Shown here: piece by piece, positions 47,931 to 60,544 of the stretch | Numbering within the stretch: the stretch's first letter is position 1 | Layout: every line of letters starts with the position of its first letter | Assembly (NCBI RefSeq): GCF_052324685.1 | Contig: NW_027506913.1 | Location: 965,645 to 1,029,644, forward strand | Direction: 5' to 3' | Length of the DNA stretch: 64,000 nucleotides | From: Brachyhypopomus gauderio | Lineage: Eukaryota; Chordata; Actinopteri; Gymnotiformes; Hypopomidae | Program-made: the position numbers and the translations under genes | Notes under the pieces: generated by a model | What the model was told of the DNA's origin: nothing | The model's database searches: none | The model's input: the letters and a program-made list of their open reading frames with translations, nothing else

Positions 47931-48745
47931 TAATACGTAGAAGTCTAGCTAAAAAAATGGAACAAGGCAGTCAGATGTTTTAGTTCAATAGCTCTTCCAA
48001 TGTATTTTGATTTTTTTCATTCCCTCTCGTCTGCCTTAAAGTTTCACCAATTCAAGAGGAGAGTAATGGTGAGGGAAGAACGTACCAAAGGGAGGGAATC
48101 TTCAGGCAGAATCCCTGAGCTCTCTGCTTTCTTCTCAACCTGAGTAGTCTATGCATGATTCTGTGTTAGTATCTGTCGATTCGGCCCTTGAAAGGCAATA
48201 CAGCTAAAGGTAACTTTTCTTGTTTATCATGCACCTGAGATGTAACAAAACGGAGGACCTTTCAAGAAAGGCTCTTGAGCAGAGTTACTTCAGAAAGTGA
48301 AGTAACGAAAAGAAAAACTTTCTCATGTTACAATAGATTGGTGAGTGTGAAGAATAGCATCAAGTTAAAGACCTGGCAAGATTGGAACGAAGATGAGAAG
48401 AAAGTAAATGTGTTTTAGTTTAGTTTCTTATTTTTCCATGAGTATTCAAGTCTTAGTGACTACATGAAGTTTTGATTCTTCAGTTTGCGTTGAAGACAAC
48501 CATTGATTGGACCTTACGGACTGTCAGCGGAAGTCCATTCCACCACCTTGTGGACTGACAGAGAAGATTCTTGTTGCATGTCTTGTCGGCATCTTGAAGG
48601 GATGGTGGCACGAATAAAGCAATAATAGAGGCTTAAAGGCAGCCAGGTGCTGTAGTGGCTTGATAAGTGCTTTTATGCATGTGAGAAGCGATCCAGTTAT
48701 GGGAGACTGCAATGGCCAAGATGCAAGGTAAAGAGACCTATGTAG

Positions 48746-48817
48746 GCGTTGGTGGTATAGTGGTGAGCATAGCTGCCTTCCAAGCAGTTGACCCGGGTTC
48801 GATTCCCGGCCAACGCA
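48746..48817 (+). tRNA. trnG-UCC: tRNA-Gly (UCC), unit 38
   Basis: Standard C2 form reappears here. The immediate 5' flank is ACCTATG in place of ACATATG, shared only with unit 42. Confidence 0.96.
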
Positions 48818-49169
48818 TCTCATTATACATGGATACCTGATGTTATTCACAAAACGTGGTACTTTGCCACTCACGTTTATTGATGGCAACCAAAGCTCAT
48901 GTTTTACAGATTGCTCCTGCTTTTTACCTTCAGAGATAACTCATGCAATACAGAACGATATAGGAGTCAACACCTTCAAAAACACTGTGCTTTAATATGT
49001 TCTGGTTACATTGACACCTTACTCACAGCTGCACAGATGACCGTGACTCTTACATCGTTTTTAAATGAAGTGATACAAAGCGTTGTTATTTCTCAAAATC
49101 AGAATGAGGCCAAAGAGACCTGCATGCTGAAGCTGCGGCCCCATTTTCATGTTGCTATAAAGAAGCTTT

Positions 49170-49241
49170 TGACCCCGACGTGATTTGAACACGTAACCTT
49201 CTGATCTGGAGTCAGACGCGCTACCGTTGCGCCACGAGGTC
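49170..49241 (-). tRNA. trnW-CCA: tRNA-Trp (CCA), unit 38
   Basis: Standard gene, AAAATAA upstream, A650 trailer. Confidence 0.96.
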
Positions 49242-50056
49242 TAATACGTAGAAGTCTAGCTAAAATAATGGAACAAGGCAGTCAGATGTTTTAGTTCAAT
49301 AGCTCTTCCAATGTATTTTGATTTTTTTCATTCCCTCTCGTCTGCCTTAAAGTTTCACCAATTCAAGAGGAGAGTAATGGTGAGGGAAGAACGTACCAAA
49401 GGGAGGGAATCTTCAGGCAGAATCCCTGAGCTCTCTGCTTTCTTCTCAACCTGAGTAGTCTATGCATGATTCTGTGTTAGTATCTGTCGATTCGGCCCTT
49501 GAAAGGCAATACAGCTAAAGGTAACTTTTCTTGTTTATCATGCACCTGAGATGTAACAAAACGGAGGACCTTTCAAGAAAGGCTCTTGAGCAGAGTTACT
49601 TCAGAAAGTGAAGTAACGAAAAGAAAAACATTCTCATGTTACAAAAGATTGGTGAGTGTGAAGAATAGCATCAAGTTAAAGACCTGGCAAGATTGGAACG
49701 AAGATGAGAAGAAAGTAAATGTGTTTTAGTTTAGTTTCTTATTTTTCCATGAGTATTCAAGTCTTAGTGACTACATGAAGTTTTGATTCTTCAGTTTGCG
49801 TTGAAGACAACCATTGATTGGACCTTACGGACTGTCAGCGGAAGTCCATTCCACCACCTTGTGGACTGACAGAGAAGATTCTTGTTGCATGTCTTGTCGG
49901 CATCTTGAAGGGATGGTGGCACGAATAAAGCAATAATAGAGGCTCAAAGGCAGCCAGGTGCTGTAGTGGCTTGATAAGTGCTTTTATGCATGTGAGAATC
50001 GATCCAGTTATGGGAGACTGCAATGGCCAAGATGCAAGGTAAAGAGACATATGTAG

Positions 50057-50128
50057 GTGTTGGTGGTATAGTGGTGAGCATAGCTGCCTTCCAAGCAGTT
50101 GACCCGGGTTCGATTCCCGGCCAACGCA
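50057..50128 (+). tRNA. trnG-UCC: tRNA-Gly (UCC), unit 39, U2 variant
   Basis: U2:G71 allele; the 5' flank carries GGCTCAAAGG and GAATCGATC, shared with units 43 and 47. Confidence 0.94.
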
Positions 50129-50480
50129 TCTCATTATACATGGATACCTGATGTTATTCACAAAACGTGGTACTTTGCCACTCACGTTTATTGATGGCAA
50201 CCAAAGCTCATGTTTTACAGATTGCTCCTGCTTTTTACCTTCAGAGATAACTCATGCAATACAGAACGATATAGGAGTCAACACCTTCAAAAACACTGTG
50301 CTTTAATATGTTCTGGTTACATTGACACCTTACTCACAGCTGCACAGATGACCGTGACTCTTACATCGTTTTTAAATGAAGTGATACAAAGCGTTGTTAT
50401 TTCTCAAAATCAGAACGAGGCCAAAGAGACCTGCATGCTGAAGCTGCGGCCCCATTTTCATGTTGCTTTAAAGAAGCTTT

Positions 50481-50552
50481 TGACCCCGACGTGATTTGAA
50501 CACGTAACCTTCTGATCTGGAGTCAGACGCGCTACCGTTGCGCCACGAGGTC
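50481..50552 (-). tRNA. trnW-CCA: tRNA-Trp (CCA), unit 39
   Basis: Standard gene, T650 trailer; the right half of this unit is central-block type. Confidence 0.96.
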
Positions 50553-51367
50553 TAATACGTAGAAGTCTAGCTAAAAAAATGGAACAAGGCAGTCAGATGT
50601 TTTAGTTCAATAGCTCTTCCAATGTATTTTGATTTTTTTCATTCCCTCTCGTCTGCCTTAAAGTTTCACCAATTCAAGAGGAGAGTAATGGTGAGGGAAG
50701 AACGTACCAAAGGGAGGGAATCTTCAGGCAGAATCCCTGAGCTCTCTGCTTTCTTCTCAACCTGAGTAGTCTATGCATGATTCTGTGTTAGTATCTGTCG
50801 ATTCGGCCCTTGAAAGGCAATACAGCTAAAGGTAACTTTTCTTGTTTATCATGCACCTGAGATGTAACAAAACGGAGGACCTTTCAAGAAAGGCTCTTGA
50901 GCAGAGTTACTTCAGAAAGTGAAGTAACGAAAAGAAAAACTTTCTCATGTTACAATAGATTGGTGAGTGTGAAGAATAGCATCAAGTTAAAGACCTGGCA
51001 AGATTGGAACGAAGATGAGAAGAAAGTAAATGTGTTTTAGTTTAGTTTCTTATTTTTCCATGAGTATTCAAGTCTTAGTGACTACATAAAGTTTTGATTC
51101 TTCAGTTTGCGTTGAAGACAACCATTGATTGGACCTTACGGACTGTCAGCGGAAGTCCATTCCACCACCTTGTGGACTGACAGAGAAGATTCTTGTTGCA
51201 TGTCTTGTCGGCATCTTGAAGGGATGGTGGCACGAATAAAGCAATAATAGAGGCTTAAAGGCAGCCAGGTGCTGTAGTGGCTTGATAAGTGCTTTTATGC
51301 ATGTGAGAAGCGATCCAGTTATGGGAGACTGCAATGGCCAAGATGCAAGGTAAAGAGACATATGTAG

Positions 51368-51439
51368 GTGTTGGTGGTATAGTGGTGAGCATAGCTGCCT
51401 TCCAAGCAGTTGACCCGGGTTCGATTCCCGGCCAACGCA
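51368..51439 (+). tRNA. trnG-UCC: tRNA-Gly (UCC), unit 40, U2 variant
   Basis: U2:G71 allele. Confidence 0.94.
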
Positions 51440-51791
51440 TCTCATTATACATGGATACCTGATGTTATTCACAAAACGTGGTACTTTGCCACTCACGTTT
51501 ATTGATGGCAACCAAAGCTCATGTTTTACAGATTGCTCCTGCTTTTTACCTTCAGAGATAACTCATGCAATACAGAACGATATAGGAGTCAACACCTTCA
51601 AAAACACTGTGCTTTAATATGTTCTGGTTACATTGACACCTTACTCACAGCTGCACAGATGACCGTGACTCTTACATCGTTTTTAAATGAAGTGATACAA
51701 AGCGTTGTTATTTCTCAAAATCAGAACGAGGCCAAAGAGACCTGCATGCTGAAGCTGCGGCCCCATTTTCATGTTGCTTTAAAGAAGCTTT

Positions 51792-51863
51792 TGACCCCGA
51801 CGTGATTTGAACACGTAACCTTCTGATCTGGAGTCAGACGCGCTACCGTTGCGCCACGAGGTC
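51792..51863 (-). tRNA. trnW-CCA: tRNA-Trp (CCA), unit 40
   Basis: Standard gene, T650 trailer. Confidence 0.96.
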
Positions 51864-52678
51864 TAATACGTAGAAGTCTAGCTAAAAAAATGGAACAAGG
51901 CAGTCAGATGTTTTAGTTCAATAGCTCTTCCAATGTATTTTGATTTTTTTCATTCCCTCTCGTCTGCCTTAAAGTTTCACCAATTCAAGAGGAGAGTAAT
52001 GGTGAGGGAAGAACGTACCAAAGGGAGGGAATCTTCAGGCAGAATCCCTGAGCTCTCTGCTTTCTTCTCAACCTGAGTAGTCTATGCATGATTCTGTGTT
52101 AGTATCTGTCGATTCGGCCCTTGAAAGGCAATACAGCTAAAGGTAACTTTTCTTGTTTATCATGCACCTGAGATGTAACAAAACGGAGGACCTTTCAAGA
52201 AAGGCTCTTGAGCAGAGTTACTTCAGAAAGTGAAGTAACGAAAAGAAAAACTTTCTCATGTTACAATAGATTGGTGAGTGTGAAGAATAGCATCAAGTTA
52301 AAGACCTGGCAAGATTGGAACGAAGATGAGAAGAAAGTAAATGTGTTTTAGTTTAGTTTCTTATTTTTCCATGAGTATTCAAGTCTTAGTGACTACATAA
52401 AGTTTTGATTCTTCAGTTTGCGTTGAAGACAACCATTGATTGGACCTTACGGACTGTCAGCGGAAGTCCATTCCACCACCTTGTGGACTGACAGAGAAGA
52501 TTCTTGTTGCATGTCTTGTCGGCATCTTGAAGGGATGGTGGCACGAATAAAGCAATAATAGAGGCTTAAAGGCAGCCAGGTGCTGTAGTGGCTTGATAAG
52601 TGCTTTTATGCATGTGAGAAGCGATCCAGTTATGGGAGACTGCAATGGCCAAGATGCAAGGTAAAGAGACATATGTAG

Positions 52679-52750
52679 GTGTTGGTGGTATAGTGGTGAG
52701 CATAGCTGCCTTCCAAGCAGTTGACCCGGGTTCGATTCCCGGCCAACGCA
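52679..52750 (+). tRNA. trnG-UCC: tRNA-Gly (UCC), unit 41, U2 variant
   Basis: U2:G71 allele; unit matches unit 37 including its CATGAAG end. Confidence 0.94.
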
Positions 52751-53102
52751 TCTCATTATACATGGATACCTGATGTTATTCACAAAACGTGGTACTTTGC
52801 CACTCACGTTTATTGATGGCAACCAAAGCTCATGTTTTACAGATTGCTCCTGCTTTTTACCTTCAGAGATAACTCATGCAATACAGAACGATATAGGAGT
52901 CAACACCTTCAAAAACACTGTGCTTTAATATGTTCTGGTTACATTGACACCTTACTCACAGCTGCACAGATGACCGTGACTCTTACATCGTTTTTAAATG
53001 AAGTGATACAAAGCGTTGTTATTTCTCAAAATCAGAACGAGGCCAAAGAGACCTGCATGCTGAAGCTGCGGCCCCATTTTCATGTTGCTTTAAAGAAGCT
53101 TT

Positions 53103-53174
53103 TGACCCCGACGTGATTTGAACACGTAACCTTCTGATCTGGAGTCAGACGCGCTACCGTTGCGCCACGAGGTC
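53103..53174 (-). tRNA. trnW-CCA: tRNA-Trp (CCA), unit 41
   Basis: Standard gene, T650 trailer. Confidence 0.96.
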
Positions 53175-53989
53175 TAATACGTAGAAGTCTAGCTAAAAAA
53201 ATGGAACAAGGCAGTCAGATGTTTTAGTTCAATAGCTCTTCCAATGTATTTTGATTTTTTTCATTCCCTCTCGTCTGCCTTAAAGTTTCACCAATTCAAG
53301 AGGAGAGTAATGGTGAGGGAAGAACGTACCAAAGGGAGGGAATCTTCAGGCAGAATCCCTGAGCTCTCTGCTTTCTTCTCAACCTGAGTAGTCTATGCAT
53401 GATTCTGTGTTAGTATCTGTCGATTCGGCCCTTGAAAGGCAATACAGCTAAAGGTAACTTTTCTTGTTTATCATGCACCTGAGATGTAACAAAACGGAGG
53501 ACCTTTCAAGAAAGGCTCTTGAGCAGAGTTACTTCAGAAAGTGAAGTAACGAAAAGAAAAACTTTCTCATGTTACAATAGATTGGTGAGTGTGAAGAATA
53601 GCATCAAGTTAAAGACCTGGCAAGATTGGAACGAAGATGAGAAGAAAGTAAATGTGTTTTAGTTTAGTTTCTTATTTTTCCATGAGTATTCAAGTCTTAG
53701 TGACTACATGAAGTTTTGATTCTTCAGTTTGCGTTGAAGACAACCATTGATTGGACCTTACGGACTGTCAGCGGAAGTCCATTCCACCACCTTGTGGACT
53801 GACAGAGAAGATTCTTGTTGCATGTCTTGTCGGCATCTTGAAGGGATGGTGGCACGAATAAAGCAATAATAGAGGCTTAAAGGCAGCCAGGTGCTGTAGT
53901 GGCTTGATAAGTGCTTTTATGCATGTGAGAAGCGATCCAGTTATGGGAGACTGCAATGGCCAAGATGCAAGGTAAAGAGACCTATGTAG

Positions 53990-54061
53990 GCGTTGGTGGT
54001 ATAGTGGTGAGCATAGCTGCCTTCCAAGCAGTTGACCCGGGTTCGATTCCCGGCCAACGCA
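53990..54061 (+). tRNA. trnG-UCC: tRNA-Gly (UCC), unit 42
   Basis: Standard C2 form with the ACCTATG flank; near copy of unit 38. Confidence 0.96.
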
Positions 54062-54413
54062 TCTCATTATACATGGATACCTGATGTTATTCACAAAACG
54101 TGGTACTTTGCCACTCACGTTTATTGATGGCAACCAAAGCTCATGTTTTACAGATTGCTCCTGCTTTTTACCTTCAGAGATAACTCATGCAATACAGAAC
54201 GATATAGGAGTCAACACCTTCAAAAACACTGTGCTTTAATATGTTCTGGTTACATTGACACCTTACTCACAGCTGCACAGATGACCGTGACTCTTACATC
54301 GTTTTTAAATGAAGTGATACAAAGCGTTGTTATTTCTCAAAATCAGAATGAGGCCAAAGAGACCTGCATGCTGAAGCTGCGGCCCCATTTTCATGTTGCT
54401 ATAAAGAAGCTTT

Positions 54414-54485
54414 TGACCCCGACGTGATTTGAACACGTAACCTTCTGATCTGGAGTCAGACGCGCTACCGTTGCGCCACGAGGTC
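54414..54485 (-). tRNA. trnW-CCA: tRNA-Trp (CCA), unit 42
   Basis: Standard gene, AAAATAA upstream. Confidence 0.96.
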
Positions 54486-55300
54486 TAATACGTAGAAGTC
54501 TAGCTAAAATAATGGAACAAGGCAGTCAGATGTTTTAGTTCAATAGCTCTTCCAATGTATTTTGATTTTTTTCATTCCCTCTCGTCTGCCTTAAAGTTTC
54601 ACCAATTCAAGAGGAGAGTAATGGTGAGGGAAGAACGTACCAAAGGGAGGGAATCTTCAGGCAGAATCCCTGAGCTCTCTGCTTTCTTCTCAACCTGAGT
54701 AGTCTATGCATGATTCTGTGTTAGTATCTGTCGATTCGGCCCTTGAAAGGCAATACAGCTAAAGGTAACTTTTCTTGTTTATCATGCACCTGAGATGTAA
54801 CAAAACGGAGGACCTTTCAAGAAAGGCTCTTGAGCAGAGTTACTTCAGAAAGTGAAGTAACGAAAAGAAAAACATTCTCATGTTACAAAAGATTGGTGAG
54901 TGTGAAGAATAGCATCAAGTTAAAGACCTGGCAAGATTGGAACGAAGATGAGAAGAAAGTAAATGTGTTTTAGTTTAGTTTCTTATTTTTCCATGAGTAT
55001 TCAAGTCTTAGTGACTACATGAAGTTTTGATTCTTCAGTTTGCGTTGAAGACAACCATTGATTGGACCTTACGGACTGTCAGCGGAAGTCCATTCCACCA
55101 CCTTGTGGACTGACAGAGAAGATTCTTGTTGCATGTCTTGTCGGCATCTTGAAGGGATGGTGGCACGAATAAAGCAATAATAGAGGCTCAAAGGCAGCCA
55201 GGTGCTGTAGTGGCTTGATAAGTGCTTTTATGCATGTGAGAATCGATCCAGTTATGGGAGACTGCAATGGCCAAGATGCAAGGTAAAGAGACATATGTAG

Positions 55301-55372
55301 GTGTTGGTGGTATAGTGGTGAGCATAGCTGCCTTCCAAGCAGTTGACCCGGGTTCGATTCCCGGCCAACGCA
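55301..55372 (+). tRNA. trnG-UCC: tRNA-Gly (UCC), unit 43, U2 variant
   Basis: U2:G71 allele; CATGTATACC in the 3' flank is shared only with unit 47. Confidence 0.94.
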
Positions 55373-55724
55373 TCTCATTATACATGTATACCTGATGTTA
55401 TTCACAAAACGTGGTACTTTGCCACTCACGTTTATTGATGGCAACCAAAGCTCATGTTTTACAGATTGCTCCTGCTTTTTACCTTCAGAGATAACTCATG
55501 CAATACAGAACGATATAGGAGTCAACACCTTCAAAAACACTGTGCTTTAATATGTTCTGGTTACATTGACACCTTACTCACAGCTGCACAGATGACCGTG
55601 ACTCTTACATCGTTTTTAAATGAAGTGATACAAAGCGTTGTTATTTCTCAAAATCAGAATGAGGCCAAAGAGACCTGCATGCTGAAGCTGCGGCCCCATT
55701 TTCATGTTGCTATAAAGATGCTTT

Positions 55725-55796
55725 TGACCCCGACGTGATTTGAACACGTAACCTTCTGATCTGGAGTCAGACGCGCTACCGTTACGCCACGAGGTC
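55725..55796 (-). tRNA. trnW-CCA: tRNA-Trp (CCA), unit 43, C13 to U
   Basis: A at 55784 on the + strand changes C13 to U, making U13:G22 in the D stem. The A box still fits because this position is unconstrained. The 3' trailer has GATGC in place of GAAGC. Same changes in unit 47. Confidence 0.94.
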
Positions 55797-56611
55797 TAAT
55801 ACGTAGAAGTCTAGCTAAAAAAATGGAACAAGGCAGTCAGATGTTTTAGTTCAATAGCTCTTCCAATGTATTTAGATTTTTTTCATTCCCTCTCGTCTGC
55901 CTTAAAGTTTCACCAATTCAAGAGGAGAGTAATGGTGAGGGAAGAACATACCAAAGGGAGGGAATCTTCAGGCAGAATCCCTGAGCTCTCTGCTTTCTTC
56001 TCAACCTGAGTAGTCTATGCATGATTCTGTGTTAGTATCTGTCGATTCGGCCCTTGAAAGGCAATACAACTAAAGGTAACGTTTCTTGTTTATCATGCAC
56101 CTGAGATGTAACAAAACGGAGGACCTTTCAAGAAAGGCTCTTGAGCAGAGTTACTTCAGAAAGTGAAGTAACGAAAAGAAAAAAATTCTCATGTTACAAT
56201 AGATTGGTGAGTGTGAAGAATAGCATCAAGTTAAAGACCTGGCAAGATTGGAACGAAGATGAGAAGAAAGTAAATGTGTTTTAGTTTAGTTTCTTATTTT
56301 TCCATGAGTATTCAAGTCTTAGTGACTACATGAAGTTTTGATTCTTCAGTTTGCGTTGAAGACAACCATTGATTGGACCTTACGGACTGTCAGCGGAAGT
56401 CCATTCCACCACCTTGTGGACTGACAGAGAAGATTCTTGTTGCATGTCTTGTCGGCATCTTGAAGGGATGGTGGCACGAATAAAGCAATAATAGAGGCTT
56501 AAAGGCAGCCAGGTGCTGTAGTGGCTTGATAAGTGCTTTTATGCATGTGAGAAGCGATCCAGTTATGGGAGACTGCAATGGCCAAGATGCAAGGTAAAGA
56601 GACAAATGTAG

Positions 56612-56683
56612 GCGTGGGTGGTATAGTGGTGAGCATAGCTGCCTTCCAAGCAGTTGACCCGGGTTCGATTCCCGGCCAACGCA
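56612..56683 (+). tRNA. trnG-UCC: tRNA-Gly (UCC), unit 44, G5 acceptor mismatch
   Basis: T5 is replaced by G at 56616 (GCGTGGG), so position 5 faces A68 and the acceptor stem has an internal G/A mismatch. The Pol III boxes are intact, so it can be transcribed, but stability, 5'/3' processing or charging may suffer. Flank ACAAATG and CATCTCGTT are shared with unit 48. Confidence 0.9.
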
Positions 56684-57035
56684 TCTCGTTATACATGGAT
56701 ACCTGATGTTATTCACAAAACGTGGTACTTTGCCACTCACGTTTATTGATGGCAACCAAAGCTCATGTTTTACAGATTGCTCCTGCTTTTTACCTTCAGA
56801 GATAACTCATGCAATACAGAACGATATAGGAGTCAACACCTTCAAAAACACTGTGCTTTAATATGTTCTGGTTACATTGACACCTTACTCACAGCTGCAC
56901 AGATGACCGTGACTCTTACATCGTTTTTAAATGAAGTGATACAAAGCGTTGTTATTTCTCAAAATCAGAATGAGGCCAAAGAGACCTGCATGCTGAAGCT
57001 GCGGCCCCATTTTCATGTTGCTATAAAGAAGCTTT

Positions 57036-57107
57036 TGACCCCGACGTGATTTGAACACGTAACCTTCTGATCTGGAGTCAGACGCGCTACCGTTGCGCCA
57101 CGAGGTC
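57036..57107 (-). tRNA. trnW-CCA: tRNA-Trp (CCA), unit 44
   Basis: Standard gene. Confidence 0.96.
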
Positions 57108-57922
57108 TAATACGTAGAAGTCTAGCTAAAAAAATGGAACAAGGCAGTCAGATGTTTTAGTTCAATAGCTCTTCCAATGTATTTTGATTTTTTTCATTCC
57201 CTCTCGTCTGCCTTAAAGTTTCACCAATTCAAGAGGAGAGTAATGGTGAGGGAAGAACATACCAAAGGGAGGGAATCTTCAGGCAGAATCCCTGAGCTCT
57301 CTGCTTTCTTCTCAACCTGAGTAGTCTATGCATGATTCTGTGTTAGTATCTGTCGATTCGGCCCTTGAAAGGCAATACAGCTAAAGGTAACGTTTCTTGT
57401 TTATCATGCACCTGAGATGTAACAAAACGGAGGACCTTTCAAGAAAGGCTCTTGAGCAGAGTTACTTCAGAAAGTGAAGTAACGAAAAGAAAAAAATTCT
57501 CATGTTACAATAGATTGGTGAGTGTGAAGAATAGCATCAAGTTAAAGACCTGGCAAGATTGGAACGAAGATGAGAAGAAAGTAAATGTGTTTTAGTTTAG
57601 TTTCTTATTTTTCCATGAGTATTCAAGTCTTAGTGACTACATGAAGTTTTGATTCTTCAGTTTGCGTTGAAGACAACCATTGATTGGACCTTACGGACTG
57701 TCAGCGGAAGTCCATTCCACCACCTTGTGGACTGACAGAGAAGATTCTTGTTGCATGTCTTGTCGGCATCTTGAAGGGATGGTGGCACGAATAAAGCAAT
57801 AATAGAGGCTTAAAGGCAGCCAGGTGCTGTAGTGGCTTGATAAGTGCTTTTATGCATGTGAGAAGCGATCCAGTTATGGGAGACTGCAATGGCCAAGATG
57901 CAAGGTAAAGAGACATATGTAG

Positions 57923-57994
57923 GCGTTGGTGGTATAGTGGTGAGCATAGCTGCCTTCCAAGCAGTTGACCCGGGTTTGATTCCCGGCCAACGCA
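57923..57994 (+). tRNA. trnG-UCC: tRNA-Gly (UCC), unit 45, C56 to U
   Basis: T at 57977 replaces C56 of the T loop. C56 pairs with G19 to hold the elbow of the tRNA and is the most conserved base of the B box, so both transcription by Pol III and folding are likely impaired. This is the best candidate for a non-functional Gly copy in the window. Confidence 0.85.
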
Positions 57995-58346
57995 TCTCAT
58001 TATACATGGATACCTGATGTTATTCACAAAACGTGGTACTTTGCCACTCACGTTTATTGATGGCAACCAAAGCTCATGTTTTACAGATTGCTCCTGCTTT
58101 TTACCTTCAGAGATAACTCATGCAATACAGAACGATATAGGAGTCAACACCTTCAAAAACACTGTGCTTTAATATGTTCTGGTTACATTGACACCTTACT
58201 CACAGCTGCACAGATGACCGTGACTCTTACATCGTTTTTAAATGAAGTGATACAAAGCGTTGTTATTTCTCAAAATCAGAATGAGGCCAAAGAGACCTGC
58301 ATGCTGAAGCTGCGGCCCCATTTTCATGTTGCTATAAAGAAGCTTT

Positions 58347-58418
58347 TGACCCCGACGTGATTTGAACACGTAACCTTCTGATCTGGAGTCAGACGCGCTA
58401 CCGTTGCGCCACGAGGTC
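58347..58418 (-). tRNA. trnW-CCA: tRNA-Trp (CCA), unit 45
   Basis: Standard gene; TATTTAGATT in the distal flank as in units 1, 13, 43, 47 and 48. Confidence 0.96.
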
Positions 58419-59233
58419 TAATACGTAGAAGTCTAGCTAAAAAAATGGAACAAGGCAGTCAGATGTTTTAGTTCAATAGCTCTTCCAATGTATTTAGATT
58501 TTTTTCATTCCCTCTCGTCTGCCTTAAAGTTTCACCAATTCAAGAGGAGAGTAATGGTGAGGGAAGAACGTACCAAAGGGAGGGAATCTTCAGGCAGAAT
58601 CCCTGAGCTCTCTGCTTTCTTCTCAACCTGAGTAGTCTATGCATGATTCTGTGTTAGTATCTGTCGATTCGGCCCTTGAAAGGCAATACAGCTAAAGGTA
58701 ACGTTTCTTGTTTATCATGCACCTGAGATGTAACAAAACGGAGGACCTTTCAAGAAAGGCTCTTGAGCAGAGTTACTTCAGAAAGTGAAGTAACGAAAAG
58801 AAAAACATTCTCATGTTACAATAGATTGGTGAGTGTGAAGAATAGCATCAAGTTAAAGACCTGGCAAGATTGGAACGAAGATGAGAAGAAAGTAAATGTG
58901 TTTTAGTTTAGTTTCTTATTTTTCCATGAGTATTCAAGTCTTAGTGACTACATGAAGTTTTGATTCTTCAGTTTGCGTTGAAGACAACCATTGATTGGAC
59001 CTTACGGACTGTCAGCGGAAGTCCATTGCACCACCTTGTGGACTGACAGAGAAGATTCTTGTTGCATGTCTTGTCGGCATCTTGAAGGGATTGTGGCACG
59101 AATAAAGCAATAATAAAGGCTTAAAGGCAGCCAGGTGCTGTAGTGGCTTGATAAGTGCTTTTATGCATGTGAGAAGCGATCCAGTTATGGGAGACTGCAA
59201 TGGCCAAGATGCAAGGTAAAGAGACATATGTAG

Positions 59234-59305
59234 GCGTTGGTGGTATAGTGGTGAGCATAGCTGCCTTCCAAGCAGTTGACCTGGGTTCGATTCCCGGCCA
59301 ACGCA
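59234..59305 (+). tRNA. trnG-UCC: tRNA-Gly (UCC), unit 46, C50 to U
   Basis: T at 59282 changes C50 to U, giving a U50:G64 wobble in the T stem; the B box proper is intact. The left flank is type T (T97, A121) but the gene has G22, so the unit is recombinant. Confidence 0.93.
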
Positions 59306-59657
59306 TCTCATTATACATGGATACCTGATGTTATTCACAAAACGTGGTACTTTGCCACTCACGTTTATTGATGGCAACCAAAGCTCATGTTTTACAGATT
59401 GCTCCTGCTTTTTACCTTCAGAGATAACTCATGCAATACAGAACGATATAGGAGTCAACACCTTCAAAAACACTGTGCTTTAATATGTTCTGGTTACATT
59501 GACACCTTACTCACAGCTGCACAGATGACCGTGACTCTTACATCGTTTTTAAATGAAGTGATACAAAGCGTTGTTATTTCTCAAAATCAGAATGAGGCCA
59601 AAGAGACCTGCATGCTGAAGCTGCGGCCCCATTTTCATGTTGCTATAAAGAAGCTTT

Positions 59658-59729
59658 TGACCCCGACGTGATTTGAACACGTAACCTTCTGATCTGGAGT
59701 CAGACGCGCTACCGTTGCGCCACGAGGTC
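59658..59729 (-). tRNA. trnW-CCA: tRNA-Trp (CCA), unit 46
   Basis: Standard gene with AAAATAA upstream, as in units 38 and 42. Confidence 0.96.
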
Positions 59730-60544
59730 TAATACGTAGAAGTCTAGCTAAAATAATGGAACAAGGCAGTCAGATGTTTTAGTTCAATAGCTCTTCCAAT
59801 GTATTTTGATTTTTTTCATTCCCTCTCGTCTGCCTTAAAGTTTCACCAATTCAAGAGGAGAGTAATGGTGAGGGAAGAACGTACCAAAGGGAGGGAATCT
59901 TCAGGCAGAATCCCTGAGCTCTCTGCTTTCTTCTCAACCTGAGTAGTCTATGCATGATTCTGTGTTAGTATCTGTCGATTCGGCCCTTGAAAGGCAATAC
60001 AGCTAAAGGTAACTTTTCTTGTTTATCATGCACCTGAGATGTAACAAAACGGAGGACCTTTCAAGAAAGGCTCTTGAGCAGAGTTACTTCAGAAAGTGAA
60101 GTAACGAAAAGAAAAACATTCTCATGTTACAAAAGATTGGTGAGTGTGAAGAATAGCATCAAGTTAAAGACCTGGCAAGATTGGAACGAAGATGAGAAGA
60201 AAGTAAATGTGTTTTAGTTTAGTTTCTTATTTTTCCATGAGTATTCAAGTCTTAGTGACTACATGAAGTTTTGATTCTTCAGTTTGCGTTGAAGACAACC
60301 ATTGATTGGACCTTACGGACTGTCAGCGGAAGTCCATTCCACCACCTTGTGGACTGACAGAGAAGATTCTTGTTGCATGTCTTGTCGGCATCTTGAAGGG
60401 ATGGTGGCACGAATAAAGCAATAATAGAGGCTCAAAGGCAGCCAGGTGCTGTAGTGGCTTGATAAGTGCTTTTATGCATGTGAGAATCGATCCAGTTATG
60501 GGAGACTGCAATGGCCAAGATGCAAGGTAAAGAGACATATGTAG

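Larger units (their letters stand above)
19666..48507. repeat. Homogenised central block, units 16-37
   Basis: Twenty-two units are almost identical and all carry U2 in tRNA-Gly. The main internal difference is offset 650: A in units 16-18, 22, 23, 25 and 28, T in the other fifteen. Private variants are shared by neighbours (units 17 and 18 both have AATGATGAGG; units 32 and 33 both have CATCTTAC), as expected for stepwise local duplication. The last unit, 37, ends with CATGAAG where the others have CATAAAG. Confidence 0.85.
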
